Shown one piece after another: positions 10,721 to 23,222 of a stretch of 64,000 bases of DNA. The notes under the pieces are model-generated. The model was not told the DNA's origin, ran no database searches, and saw nothing but the letters and a program-made list of their open reading frames with translations. The position numbers were made by a program, and so were the translations under genes. The stretch's first letter is position 1. Each line of letters begins with the position of its first letter. This DNA comes from Carya illinoinensis. Lineage: Eukaryota; Streptophyta; Magnoliopsida; Fagales; Juglandaceae. The stretch lies in assembly GCF_018687715.1 (NCBI RefSeq), contig NC_056765.1, positions 7,862,501 to 7,926,500 of the forward strand. Reading direction: 5' to 3'.

Positions 10721-12816
10721 CCTTATTGACGTAACTTTAGCTTTCTTCCTTCTTCAAAGTTTCGAATTGATTGTAATTAATTTTTTTTAATAGTTAATTG
10801 AATCGCTTTAATAGATAAATTTAGGTTAATTCATACAGACTTATGACCAATTTGAATGGAGTTTAATTGATTTAAAATTGTATTTATTTTTAAGTTGTCT
10901 AATAATTGAGTTTTTTTTTTAATTTTTTATAAAAAAATATGATAAAATTTATATTAACTTCTTCATTATTGTATTAAATAAGAATTGCAGAAAAATTGAA
11001 AGATAAAATATGTAATATATTATTTTACTTAGTTGAACAAAAAATAAAGAAATGAATGAATATTTTGTATTAAACTTGTGGTTGTGCATAAAATATGACA
11101 TTTGCCATGTATTTATAACTTAATGATTTTTATCTTCTTTGAATTTGAGACAAAAGAATATCCTTAAATTATATTTGTTGAAACTACTGAAATTCATATT
11201 ATATTTTTATTAAAACTAATTAATAAGTTTTAATTAATTAAGTTTTAATTACTTTATATTCTTTTATACATCATATTAAATGTTTGAATTGCCTTCTATA
11301 TATATATAAATATAATTTTTAAAAAGTTTTTCTAAATTAAAATAATCAATTCAAAGTTGTTATATATGATCGACCTGTCCTTACTCGGTTTCGAATCTGA
11401 TTTTGAACCTTGCAGTTCTACGTATAGCTATATCACTCCCTAGCTCCCTAAAGAAAATAAAATAAAAAACTTTATTTTCAAAAATCTCTCAACAACTCAT
11501 GACATGGATAGCAAAACGTTTTTTTTATTTAGTTTTTATTTTGTAAGAACAAATGATTAACCATAAAATAGGGGTCAAGCACGATTAATCCTTTTTTCCC
11601 CCCTTTTATGTTCGTTTCACTGACGTGACAGCTCTATTGCCTTGCATTCTAAGCAAGTGTACTGGTGGTATGAAGATCAAGAACCCTCCAAGTGTACGCT
11701 TTTTAGGTTTCTCTCCTTTTCTTCACCTACCAAAAGAAACTCACAAGAAATTAACCATATACCGTCATAAATGTGAAGCTCAATCTTATAATTAAACTAC
11801 TAGTGATCTGCACCAGTTAGCACATTTTAGAGCTGTTCCTTTAGCCAGGTTTGAAAGAAAAGCGGACTGTATATATAACAATGAAAGGGCCACAAGTAAC
11901 TTTTGACAGTGGGCGTGAATTGCAATATTGCGTCATTCTTCACTTAAATGCTTGAAGTGGTGGACTAGTATAGTCATTTTGATCATGACTCTCCTTCATA
12001 AGCAACAAATTCTTTGAGCAATATAATTTCTTGTTAGTATATAGATAATTGAATTAGCTAGTTAGGAATGTGATGCAGGACAAAATAAGGATTATTTTGG
12101 TGGTTACTTAATCAACAGAGAAATGAGGGCTTGAGACTGAGAAAAAAGATGCAATACAAAAAGAAAATTACGAGATTAGGGTTTACTCATAAAAATTGAA
12201 AACTGATTCTGATTTCCGTAAACTGGGCTTAAATAACTAAGAAAATTTGAGATTTTGAGAATTTTGTCTGGAAAGGCAAAATTTCAATTATTGCGTAAAA
12301 ATAAAATACAGAATAAAGTAAGTATATTGCTAGAAGTTGGCTGGCTCAAATTGAAATAAAAATTATCTTTAAAAAAATAACTTACATCTTTGATTAGGAG
12401 AGAAAAATGACTGATTTCAAGGTTGGGATTGCAGGCATAGTGTGGTGATATGTACATGTGCACCAAAAAAAACTTTCTGAATAAGGATTATATATGTACG
12501 TGATTTTGATGCTCATAACCAAAGTTATTGACAAAATATTGGTGCATGCCTAATATCACCCACATTCGAGGAATCTTCACATTTTTCCGCCATATTTGCA
12601 TGCGTTGATCTGCCTTCTTAAAGTAGTCTAGCACCATTAACGTGGAATCTGCTAGTTCAACATTATTAGATGGGGATCCCCTCCATCAGAATGCATGTGT
12701 GTGTGTGTAAGCTAAATAATATATAGAACAAAATATTCCGTGTATATATTGAAGAATAATGATCATCATACATTTATTTTACAACTCATTATATATATAC
12801 ATAATAGATTAAATTA

Positions 12817-12842
12817 ATATATATATATATATATATATATAT
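12817..12842. repeat. (TA)n microsatellite
   Basis: Uninterrupted TA dinucleotide run of about 13 units in AT-rich intergenic DNA; likely length-polymorphic. Confidence 0.9.
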
Positions 12843-13984
12843 GTTAGTTTCACTCTAGTAAAATTATAATTAATTTTTTTACTTAAATTTTAAAATAGAG
12901 GACGGTTATGCATGTAAAATTTGTTTGAAGTCATCTCGTTGAGTAGCATCATATTGTTTAGAATTGGCACCCTTTAGACCTCAAAGTTTGACTCTGTTTT
13001 CATCATTTATTTCATTGGGACATTATATCTAAATATGTGTGTCCATGTGCGGGCTCACGAGACTAAGTACTGCTATTCAAGACGTTAATATTGGATGTGA
13101 ATTGTAACACATTATATATTATGTGTTGCAAGTTCATCTACAAGGAGGAATTTGGTATTTTTTATTTTTATTTTTATGAAATAATATTCTTTGTGTCCAG
13201 CTGCCTTCGTTGACAAACGGTACTTTCTTCACTTTGACCGATATTTTTCCTTGATCTTTTCAATATATATACGTTATAATTTGATCAGAGCTAGGCTGTC
13301 TCCCGCATGTTGGATCTATTGATAAAAAACGTTTTAAGGTCTTAGAATGAAATGCCAAACAACAATACTCTTTCCTTAATTTCAACGTCTTTGTTAACTT
13401 CAGAATTGCAAACCGATCATTCTTCTGATCATTGCATCCGTTAACTGTGGTTTATCGCCATAACGTAGTCTATGTCAATAAACAATACAATTTTCCAGAG
13501 GTATAATAAAAATAGCAGTTATATATATATTTATAGTTTTACTTAAAAAATTTTTTTAAAATTCATTTTCCAAAATTTTGAATTTTAAATTTTATAATTT
13601 TTAACCTATGATCATAAATATATAATTGACAATTAAATTTTTTTATAAATTTTTCTTAAATGCGAGGCATGGCGAGCTGGAAATGATCACCTGCAGCTAG
13701 CCCAAATCAATCATCCATTAATATCTTTAGAAGAAAACTCAGCCATTTAGGTTAGATATATATATATATATATATTTATACTTGCTTTCAAAAGTCTAAT
13801 TCACCAAGGATTCGCACGTTTTCGTGATATATATTGATAGAACTGGCTCTCTTGATCTGATCTCTAGCTAGCTCCCTTGCTAAATGACAAACGCAAACTA
13901 ATTATTTGTATCTCACTCAACCTAATCCTTGAACAATAGATCTCTAGGCCGATATTAGCCACTCGATTGCAGAAAGTCGGCCAA

Positions 13985-14010
<26 letters not shown>
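13985..14010. repeat. (CT)n microsatellite upstream of the LBD gene
   Basis: Thirteen CT units about 420 bp before the LBD start codon. CT/GA runs are common in plant core promoters and 5' UTRs, so it may mark the promoter region, but that is inference. Confidence 0.85.
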
Positions 14011-14016
<6 letters not shown>

Positions 14017-14426
14017 TTTCATTACTCGATCTACTGAGTTCTGATATTTGTTCTGTAAATTAGTACATTGACCTACGTATACTTCCTCCCATCAATAACC
14101 TTGCCTTTTAAGGACTCGGCCTTCCTTTGATTTATAGCAAAGATCCTCTTTGCTTCTCTCGTTTTGGCCGGATAGCCTTCCTAAGTCATTTAAACAAGCT
14201 TTCTAGCTCCTCTTTGAAACCACTGTCGATGCAACCAATTCTGGCGTGCTTGAATGTCCAGAGAGCGGTAAATATTCTATACTCAGAAAACATATATATA
14301 CCCGGAAAATAAATCTCATACTACATGAATTTTCTTCTTCTTGGTGATCTTGATCTTCTTTCTTGCTGATCTCCTTGATCATATTTTTAACTTGATTATC
14401 TTGTTTTTTTACAAGGGAGAGATTGG

Positions 14427-14685
14427 ATGAGATGGTATATAGATCAAATGATCAAAAAAGAGACGGATGCATCTTCTCAAATGGGAGGCAGCCATTTATT
14501 TGGTCCTGCTGGGTCGACCATAAACACTCTTACGCCATGTGCTGCATGTAAGCTCTTGAGACGAAGGTGTGCTGAAGAATGCCCTTTCTCGCCATATTTC
14601 TCTCCGCATGAGCCCCAAAAATTTGCAGCTGTTCACAAAATTTTTGGCGCAAGCAACGTCTCCAAGATGCTAATGGTATACATAT

Positions 14686-14727
<42 letters not shown>

Positions 14728-15256
14728 GCATGCGCACTTCGATCCCCTTAAAATTATTTCTCCAAACGGTCTACATATTGCTGTAGATGAACTTATATAT
14801 GTTTTTCATTCCTGTTTTCGGTTAATTATGTAGGAAGTGCCAGAGAGCCAAAGAGCTGATGCGGCGAACAGTCTGGTTTATGAAGCAAACTTGAGGCTGA
14901 GAGACCCGATACACGGCTGCATGGGTACAATTTCTGCCTTGCAACAACAAATTCAATCTTTGCAAGGAGAACTTGATGAAGTAAGAACTCTGACGATGAG
15001 ACACAAATTCAGAGAAGTTATTGGTAACAACATTTCATCTAGTACTACTGCTGCTGATTTAGTTTCTTCTCGGGTGCCGGCTGTTTCGATTGCTTCTGCA
15101 GCATCACCACAGACTCTTCCTCCACCACTATTGTCACCTCTACCTTTTGTTGTCCCCTCTTTGTCTTCTTCATCTTCTTCTCTGTATACACCGCCTACAA
15201 GCACAACAGGTCACAGTTCAAATATTTTAAGTGGTAATGTCCCATATTTTGACTGA
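14427..15256 (+). CDS. LBD15: LOB-domain transcription factor, LBD15-like, two exons
   Basis: Join 14427-14675 and 14834-15256, giving 223 residues. Exon 1 ends after codon 83 at a GT; exon 2 begins after a TAG acceptor in phase 0. The intron falls inside the GAS block (FGASNVSKML then ME), the usual LBD intron site. The LOB domain starts near residue 36 with the zinc motif C-x2-C-x6-C-x3-C (CAACKLLRRRCAEEC), then the GAS block, then VPESQRADAANSLVYEAN and a coiled coil around LQQQIQSLQGEL, which makes it a class I LBD. The N-terminal IKKETDASSQMG and the wording of the LOB domain resemble Arabidopsis LBD15/ASL11 more than LBD1/11. The Ser/Pro-rich tail is variable in the family. The role is a nuclear DNA-binding regulator; the Arabidopsis orthologue has been linked to meristem and vascular development. 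ATG at 14448 is an alternative start. Confidence 0.92.
14686..14727. repeat. Compound (CA)n-(TA)n microsatellite in the LBD intron
   Basis: About eleven CA units run directly into about ten TA units, starting 11 bp after the 5' splice site of the only intron. Length variation here would change the distance between the donor site and the rest of the intron. Confidence 0.9.
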
Positions 15257-15664
15257 GTTATTAGAATTTAGTCCTTTCTCTTCCTTTTTTATTTTTTGAA
15301 GAATATTGTCATGCTCAATAGAGATCAGTAGGATGACCATTTGACGAATTAGAATTGATCTATCTGTTATACGAATTCTTATGGCCGGCTGATGAGAAAT
15401 TGCTCTAGACGTATATATATAATATAATATTGCAAAAAATGAAGATCGAGAATTTGGAGTCTTAATTCACTCAAATTCCCGTGCACCTTTTATATATATT
15501 ATTCGTAAATATATGACATTCCTTTTCCAACACTCCATCTTGTTTTTCTTTGGTTTCACGTTAATCTTTTCTATGGCCTAGCTATGGACTAATTCAGCTT
15601 TATTATCTTATTCCATTTTCATGCTTGAATAACAATCTTTTCCATTATTTATTGGTGTAATGCA

Positions 15665-15865
15665 AGCCCATTTGGATAGTGAAAGTATTTTATCATCTCA
15701 TCTTATTATATAATTTTTTTAAATTCTCATATTAAATATAATAAACAATTCAATATTTTAAAATTTCAAAATAATAATAATATTAAAAAATAATATTATA
15801 ATAATATTTTATTCAACTTTCATATAAAATATTTTGATCATCTTATTTCACTATCTAATCGCACC
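15665..15865. mobile_element. Tourist/PIF-like MITE, copy 2
   Basis: A 201-bp relative of the element at 9267-9437. It shares the left end (catttggatagtgaaag), the internal AT-rich body with ataataata stretches, and the right end (cactatctaatcgcacc). It is flanked by gca on the left and taa on the right, so the target duplication is degraded or the left border is off by a few bases. Confidence 0.6.
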
Positions 15866-15949
15866 TAAAAGAGATACACCTTATATATAAAGCTTGGACC
15901 TCAAAAGTGTGCCATTAATGCATTAATAGGTTTTAGCACTGCTGTGGCT

Positions 15950-16236
15950 TGTTAAGACAAATATACAATATTAAACCTATTAATTCCTATCAATTTAAGT
16001 TTTTAAGATAAACGTTAGTGATTTCGTATGGTATTAGAATAAAATTTCTAAATTTGAATTATGACTTTACATTTAATTTATCTATATAATTAAATATTTT
16101 ATGTATTGGATCTACTTATTGAAGGAAAATTCCACCCACATGTGAGGGGCCGGGGAGTGTTAAGACAAATATAAAATATTAAATTTATGATCAATTCTCA
16201 TCAACTTAAAATTTTAGAATAAGTGGTGATTTTGCA
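15950..16236 (+). mobile_element. TRIM (miniature LTR retrotransposon), 287 bp
   Basis: Two direct repeats of 79 bp, both opening tgttaagacaaatata, lie at 15950-16028 and 16158-16236. Directly after the first repeat is tggtattagaat (16029-16040), close to the tRNA-iMet primer-binding site TGGTATCAGAGC. Directly before the second is a purine-rich tract (gaggggccggggag, ending 16157) in the position of a polypurine tract. The 129-bp middle has no coding frame. This is the full architecture of a TRIM, which relies on another element's enzymes. The second LTR ends in CA; the first ends in TA, one transition away. Flanking 5-mers (tggct, tgcat) match poorly, so the insertion is old. Confidence 0.75.
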
Positions 16237-16406
16237 TGCATGACTAGTGTTACCTGCCACTGCAAGGTCCGTTAATCATCTACACAGAAAAAAAAATTAG
16301 AAACCTACAAAAGAGTTTAACATTCTGAAAAGTATATATAATGTATAAATATATGTATGTATATATATATCACACCTCACATATATAAGAGGAAAAAATT
16401 TAGTTG

Positions 16407-16546
16407 CAAGCACAATTGTGCATTAATATGTGCACCAATCTATTGTGATTGGATAAAAAGTAGATTTTATTGAAAACAGTGCTAATTTAAAATTTAAGTA
16501 TGAAGGAATTAGTATTGGTATGCAGATTAGTACGCGATTTTGCTTG
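16407..16546. mobile_element. Candidate MITE with about 30-bp inverted ends
   Basis: The left end caagcacaattgtgcatta and the right end read on the other strand (caagcaaaatcgcgtacta) match at about 21 of the first 30 positions. The 80-bp interior is AT-rich and non-coding. The superfamily and target duplication could not be determined. Confidence 0.5.
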
Positions 16547-17189
16547 TATATAGCAAAACTCATGTAAGAGACCTGCGGCCATCACACCCCTGTATTGCTT
16601 GAGCTTTAAGAAGTCCAGCTACGTGTTAGTGTTTGCCGATATTTATGGGTTGAAGAACCTCAAATTAGGGTTAATTATCGAAAAAACTTTTGCGGAAACG
16701 AAACTCATGATCATGTAGGTAGTAGTACTTATTACTTGTGATAATTCTCTCTGCTTGGAACAACTCTATAAATTAGAAGAAAAATTATATTCACCAGCCG
16801 GCCTACTTACAATCCACATTTATTTTAATACTTTTTTTCCAACAGATATATGGTGCAGAACTACGCAGTGCTGAATATAAAAACTCTGAAAGTTGAAATA
16901 TAGGTCATAGGTACTCTCTTCCCCTTCTCCTCCCCCTCCAAGTGGTCAGTGGACATATGAACCAGATAAATTATGCTTGGTCTATGGCACTACAACAAAA
17001 CTTGGATTTAATGACAGATGAAACTGTCACAAAAAATGAGAAAAATATCACGAAATACATTAGGTGATGGTTATAAATTGTCACCTCCACCGTCATAAAA
17101 TGTACATCACAGAATATATATAATGATAGTTCACTGTACAAGCATCACTAAAAATATTTTTAGTGACGGTTTGTGATGTGCCATTTTAA

Positions 17190-17640
17190 ATAACGTTCGA
17201 ACGTTTACTTTTCTATGATAGTTAGAATCTATCATAGAATATTACGTTCGAACGAAAAATATAACGTTCGAACGTAAACTAGACAAATTGACATCCGAAT
17301 GAGAGCAGGTAACGTTTGTTGATTATAGTTCGAACGTATCATATTTATGTTCGAACGTTACGTTCGAATTTAGATTCCAACGTAAAGGAAACAATGTCCG
17401 AACGTTCGAATCATAACGTTTGGACGTTCTTTCCAATGTTAAAAAACTAGAGTTCGAACACAAGAAGTACGTTCGGAGTTTTGGAACGTTAAAAGTTTAA
17501 ACATTCGAATGTAATTTTCATTTATCGGTGTAAACGTTTGAACATTATGTTACAATTTTGTGTGATTACGTTCAAACGTGTGTTCGAATGTGGAATACTG
17601 TTTAAATGTATTTATTTACATTCAAACATACATATCAGAA
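17190..17640. repeat. Left subterminal field of TTCGAA palindromes, CACTA 1
   Basis: At least ten copies of an imperfect palindrome with consensus AACGTTCGAACGTT occur in 450 bp. Perfect or near-perfect units are at about 17192, 17243, 17264, 17330 and 17350; degenerate ones (acgtttgaac, acattcgaatgt) follow. In En/Spm elements subterminal repeats bind TNPA, so these are probably the binding sites of this element's TNPA; that is inferred from position. Confidence 0.8.
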
Positions 17641-17764
17641 ATACTAAACTCATCCCATTAATAAACATACCAATTATACTAATTGTATCATATTACATAA
17701 CATATTTCACAACTAACAATATTTGTCACTGTTTTTCAAGTAGATATTAAAAATTTAATACACT

Positions 17765-19455
17765 AATAAAATTCATTTATTTTTCTTTCCTCGTCTACCA
17801 CGATTCTATTGCAATGACATAACACGCTCTATTTGCAGCATAATCTCCTGCTACACTTGCTCTTACACCTCACTACGTATTCTTTCCTCCTAGTCTCTTT
17901 GTTGGTCCTGCAAACACGTCTCTAAATGAGACTGTCGCTCTAAGAGGGACTCCAACTCTTGCTGTCTGAACCTCATATACTCATTCTCGCGTCGTGCAAC
18001 TTCTAACTCTTTGCTTAGATTATTAATTTGTGAAGTCGATGAGGTTGAAGAGGATGAATCAGAATGCTTGAAAGATCGTCCCAAACCTCTTGCCATATTA
18101 GAGTTGGGCCCGAGCACTTATGTGAAAATGGCTATGTCGCTAGTAGAGGATTCCCCGGAAGCTGACTGCAACTCCATCATTTTTCCCTGCAGTTTGAAAG
18201 ATCAAAACACATAATAGGTAACGTATTAAAAGAAATACAAATAAAAAAGAATTTAACTATATGTTGCATAATTTATTTAACAAAAGGAATACTGCTTACA
18301 TAATTAATTGCAGCAGTAGGATCCATCCACTGACTATGCTCATTAGTGTGAGTAGTAGCATAAACATAAACGAGGGAAAAGTTTTCAAGATCATCGCATT
18401 CTAACAAAACAATATTAGCAAATTTAAAAATATAATGTTAGTACTTATATAAAAGAATAACAGGAAAATAAATGAATTATATAGTTTATTAATTATCATT
18501 TTTTCAGCAAGATGATGGAATGATCTTGAACCAGCACGATGATGAATAGTCAGAGCAGATCTATTATGTGCATTTGTAGAACTTAAGTGCTACAAATGCA
18601 TATTAAGAATGTTAATTGTAATATATATATATATATATATATACACTTATAAGATAAACAACAAATATGAATATAAATAATTAATGGACATAAATCTAGA
18701 ATACCTGATATTCTGGAGATGCAAATAGATCACAACACTTTATCTAGTCATCTAACTTCATCTGCTGGAAAGGTGACTGTGCAGCCTCTTCAAACGACTC
18801 AAACTTCTTGAAGTGTTCGTGACATCGTCCCTTGTGACATTGGAATAGTGTAGCCATTAACTCATTCACAGTTCTCAAATCCTCGCTACGACCAAAGTTG
18901 AGGTCAAATTCATTTTAATTATAAATTAATTACGTAAAAAATATGATATACTAATCTTGGTGAAAAAATGAACTGTCAAAGTAAACTCACAAGCACACGA
19001 CTCTGAATGTTTTCCTTAATCTCATTCGGCACATCTCGCCAGGAGCAGATAAAATGGAGCATAAGTTCGGACTACTATACCAATACAGGAGGAAAGCGCT
19101 GTTGCACTATCATCTACTCCTCCAGTGGAATTATTAGGAATTGTGACTTTCAGTTTGCCATGCCTTCAGTTTTTCTCAAGTGAGATACCGCGTATATAGT
19201 CACGACTGGGACGAGCGGATGCATCAACTAATATAGATAATAGTAAAATTTTTATAGTTATATAGTTATTGAGACAAAAGTATTAATTATATAAATAATT
19301 ATCAACGACATTTCCTTACTAGTAGGTGTCAACTGGGCATCGTTCTCTGTAGTGTTAACTTCATCTTTAGGAATGGACTACTCAGGTGGGGAGTCCTCAA
19401 TGGGTTTGGGACTTGGACTTAGTGGAGGAGGCACATTTCTTCTGTCTCTTTGGTG
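17765..19455 (-). pseudogene. TNPA-like protein (Transposase_24 type), decayed
   Basis: Read on the minus strand, pieces in several exons and frames give the usual TNPA order: a Pro/Ser-rich start near 19440; a block around LMATLFQCHKGRCHEHFKKF and DLFASPEYQ (18700-18850); NRSALTIHHRAGSRSFHHLAEKM (18490-18590); THTNEHSQWMDPTAAINYV (18305-18375); and a C-terminal coiled coil (17890-18030, LSKELEVARRENEYMR...). In-frame stops interrupt the C-terminal tail near 17805-17890. In active En/Spm elements TNPA binds the subterminal repeats and brings the ends together. Exon borders cannot be set reliably. Confidence 0.75.
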
Positions 19456-19558
19456 GCATACTTGAAATTGATTATATATACAAAAAAAATTTAATTAGAT
19501 GAAATTAATTATTATTATAAAATGCTATACTCATACATGAATAAAGCTTTTAGTACTT

Positions 19559-22500
19559 TTAGTCTTCATCTTCGGATGTATTTTCCATGCTTGTTTCAGA
19601 ATCTCTCTCTATAACATCTTCGTCATCAGCATCAACCTCTTCTTCGTCCTCCTTATCTACTTCCCCTTCGGATTCTTCTTCATCTCTTTCTTCTTTCTCA
19701 CTTTCTTGAATTGAATGATCATTTAATATAGACGAATCGAGATGGATGAGTGGGTTGTTATCTCTACATAAGGGGAGCAACTCGAGTGCACCGAGGTTAA
19801 CAAATAAGTTAATACCCCCTCCATCTTCCTGGTAGGCCTCTACATTCGGAGTGTTGTCTTCATCTTTACTAGTATTGTAATATGCACTCGTTCCTACTTC
19901 ATATATATTTCGAAGGACAAATTTTTGTACGACTCACCAAATTATCTCTCCACTATCTTTATCAGCACTTTTCATTAGATCAATCAAGTAATAGATTTGA
20001 GTAACTTGACAAGCCAATACGAATGGATCATTTTCGTACCATTTATATGCAGTATTGACACTCGTAAAATGATTATCCCTATATATCGAAACTCGACCAC
20101 AGCCTAAATCCCACCAATCACATTTAAAGACATATGTTATAGACTCACCCAGATATTTCAATCCGATAATATCATGAATGACACCATAATAATCAATATC
20201 ATCTATTCCATAACTCCCCTCGACCAACACATCATAGTTTTGAATCTTTCTATTATGTTCACGGTTCAGAGTATGGAACCTATAACCTCGAACCGTGCAT
20301 ACAGTGTATCGAAGTGCTCAATTTGAGGGACCACGGGCCAATGCATTCAATTCAAAAGAGACAAATTCAGGATCACGAACACGTTGTTCCAAAATCTAAC
20401 AATTGAAATAATGTTATTTATTAGATATTACTTAGAGTTAAAACTTTTATAATCTAACATATTATATAGAGTTTAGTTCATACACGTTGTTCAAACCATC
20501 CAGAAAATTCTTTCTCGTGTCTTGCCACTATATTCTCTACTCCTTCTGTCTTAAGTTTGTCCATGTGCTCATTGTATATATATGCAAAATCATATTATTT
20601 TATGTCACAAAAGTTATAGTTAACCTCATTAAATCTAGAAATATTTAAACCTTTTACAACGACATACCTGAGATAGTGATCAATCTCTCGACAATTATTT
20701 AGCACGTACCACCGAACTTTACCCAACTCTGTATCAAGTAAATCGTAACCTGCTTGTGCACCCAAGGGTCATACATTCTGAGAAAACACTGATAGCTCAC
20801 AAGGAGGCGGAGTCGTAAGATCAACATTTCGCTCTTGATGATTAAATCGTGTCTCAATACCACGAAGATATAAAGAGCAAAATGTTAACCATTCATTGTG
20901 TATATAGGCCTCTGCTATTGAACCCTCAGCTCTGGCTTTATTCCCAACAGTGCGCTTCAGTCGACTCAAATATCTTTCAACTGGATACATCCAACGGAAC
21001 TGCACTGGTCCACCCAACATTATCTCCCAGGGTAAATGTATCGCTAAATGGACCATGACATCAAAAAATGATTGTGGAAAGATCTGCTCGAATTTACATA
21101 ATATAGTAGCAATGTCTTCTTCCAGTTTCTGTAGCATATCTCGCTTTACTACCCTAGCACACAAATCCTTAAAAAACATATACAGTTGGGTTATGGTGAC
21201 ACGTACGGCAGATGCTAGCTTCCCACGAGTTCCCACAGGTAATAACTTCTGCAAAAATACGTGACAGTCATGACTTTTCAATCTACCAATTTTCCAATCA
21301 TTAGGGCTTACGCATCTATTGATATTTGAAGCATAACCATCTGGCAGCTTCACACCTTACAACCACTTGCAGAAGTCCATCCTCTCCTCCCTTCTCATCG
21401 TAAAACATGCATGTGGCATGACCACCCCATCATCTTCTATCCGTAAATGCAGATTATGTTTAATTCTCATTCTCTCAAGTTATTTCCTCCTCTTAATCGT
21501 ATCTTTCGTCTTTTTACTAATACTCATCAATGTACCCAGTATATTATCACAAATATTATTCTTTGTGCATTACATCCAAACTATATTGCAACATGCAGGA
21601 CGACCAATATGGCAAGTAAAAAAAAATACTACGCTTTGTCCAATTCAATTCTGCTGCACCTCGTTTTTTCTTTTTCTTTCCTCGGCCTTTGCCAAAATTG
21701 TTCACTGTCACATGTACTAATTGTTCCAATATCTCTTCCCAGACAACTCATTTGGTGCAATTCTATCCTCTACTCGCCCATCAAACTTAGTAGATTTTGT
21801 TCTCCATGCATGATTTGTTGTTAGATAACGTTGATGACCCATGAAACACAACTTTTGAGAATATTTTAACCACTCACTAGTAGTTTCTTTATTACACGTT
21901 GGACACGCTAGCTTTCCTTTAGTACTCCAGCCGAAAAGATTCCCATATGCCAGAAAGTCATTTATCGTCCACATTACCGCAGTGTGCATTTGAAAAGTTG
22001 TTGACGTCGATGCATTATAAGTTCTGATGTCTGTTTCCCATAACTCTTTTAACTCTTCAATCAACGGCTGCATATATACGTCAATGTCATTCCCAGGTGA
22101 TCTCGGACTTAGGATAAGTAAAGTTAACAAAAAGTTGGGCGCCTTCATGCACCTCCATGGTGGAAGGTTGTATGGAATCAACACTATAGACCAAGTGCCA
22201 TAACTTGTACTCATATTCCCAAAAGGGTTAAATCCATCGGTTGTGAGTCCTAGACGCACATTCCGAGCTTCTATCCCAAACTCTAGATACTAATTATTGA
22301 AAGATTGCCATGCAAGTGAGTCAGCTGGGTGCCTCCTAAATCCGTCATTATTAACTCTTTTGTCCTTGTGCCACTTCATATCGTGAGCTATTTTCTTACA
22401 CATATATAATCTTTGCAATGTAGGTCTCAATGGAAAATATCGCAAAACTTTAACTGGCAGGCTTTTCTTACCCTTCCACCTCGACTCTCTGCATACAGGA

Positions 22501-23222
22501 TATGCTTGTTTCTCCTCGTTCTCCTTCCAAAATAAAACATAATCATTCTTACATGCATGTATGGACTTATACTCAAACCCTAATCCCTTTCTCAGCTGTT
22601 TCGCTTCATAGAAGTTCTTCAGCAATGCAGACCCTTTAGGAAGCACTTCGTTAAATAAGTCTAATACCATGCTTATTGCTTTGGTTGACATCCCACACAA
22701 TGACTTAATATGAAGCAACCGTACAATAAACGACATTTTGGAATGTTTTGTACAGCCTAGATTCAGCTTGCGCTTTGCATCTTCCCACAATGCAGGAAAA
22801 TTCTCAGAATCATTCTTTCAGCCACTTGAGGCATTGTCGTCAACCTCATCCATAAATATCCTAGCTCCAATATCACTCAACATTTCCTCCATCTCATTTA
22901 GCTCATAATCATCATCCACGTGCCATGAATAATTCAGATGACCGAATAATCCATTTGCTGATTGTGCATACGGCTCACCATGCAGTACCCATCGAGTATA
23001 CCCGAAATCCATACAATTCACAAATATATGACTTTCAACTTCATCCAACCCTATCGCACACAAATTTTTACAACCTCGACATGGACACTTAATGTAACCA
23101 CGACTATCAACAGAGGCCCTTGCACAATCAATAAAGGTTCTTACTCCACGTGCATAGGGTATGTAATCCTTTCCAAGTCTATCGTCTAGTCGCATCCAAC
23201 TTTTATCAATTTCTAAAACCAT
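19559..23222 (-). pseudogene. TNPD transposase (Transposase_21 family), decayed
   Basis: Minus-strand domains occur in order. Transpos_assoc lies at 23222-22818 (KSWMRLDDRL, then the Cys-rich CPCRGCKN). A linker sits at 22790-22290. The Transposase_21 core at 22259-21717 has GLTTDGFNPFGNMSTSY, PCKA-type PPWRCMKAP and CPTCNKETTS. DUF4218 occupies 21353-20769 (LKSHDCHVFLQKLLP, MVHLAIHLPWE, QFRWMYPVERYL). DUF4216 is at 20230-19934 (YYGVIHDIIGL, VFKCDWWDLG). A strongly acidic tail runs 19780-19559. In intact elements it is the catalytic transposase. Stops between blocks, for example before KLPDGYASN near 21360, and an unrecognisable stretch at 21360-21715 show that it is dead. Confidence 0.88.

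Larger units (their letters stand above)
10720..14426. other. Intergenic; distal part is the upstream region of the LBD gene
   Basis: AT-rich DNA without credible coding frames. It holds several microsatellites and, close to the LBD gene, a (CT)n tract. The last 300-400 bases should include the LBD promoter and 5' UTR, but no single TATA box could be chosen among many TA-rich runs. Confidence 0.55.
15257..16987. other. 3' flank of the LBD gene with small transposons
   Basis: The first few hundred bases are the presumed 3' UTR and downstream DNA of the LBD gene. The rest is AT-rich and contains a MITE (15665-15865), a TRIM (15950-16236) and a second MITE-type element (about 16407-16546). Between 16550 and 16987 nothing is recognised. 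Confidence 0.6.

Noticed and set aside
14127..14312. 61-codon frame upstream of the LBD gene
   Set aside because: No similarity, lies in the presumed promoter or 5' UTR, and ends before the LBD start.
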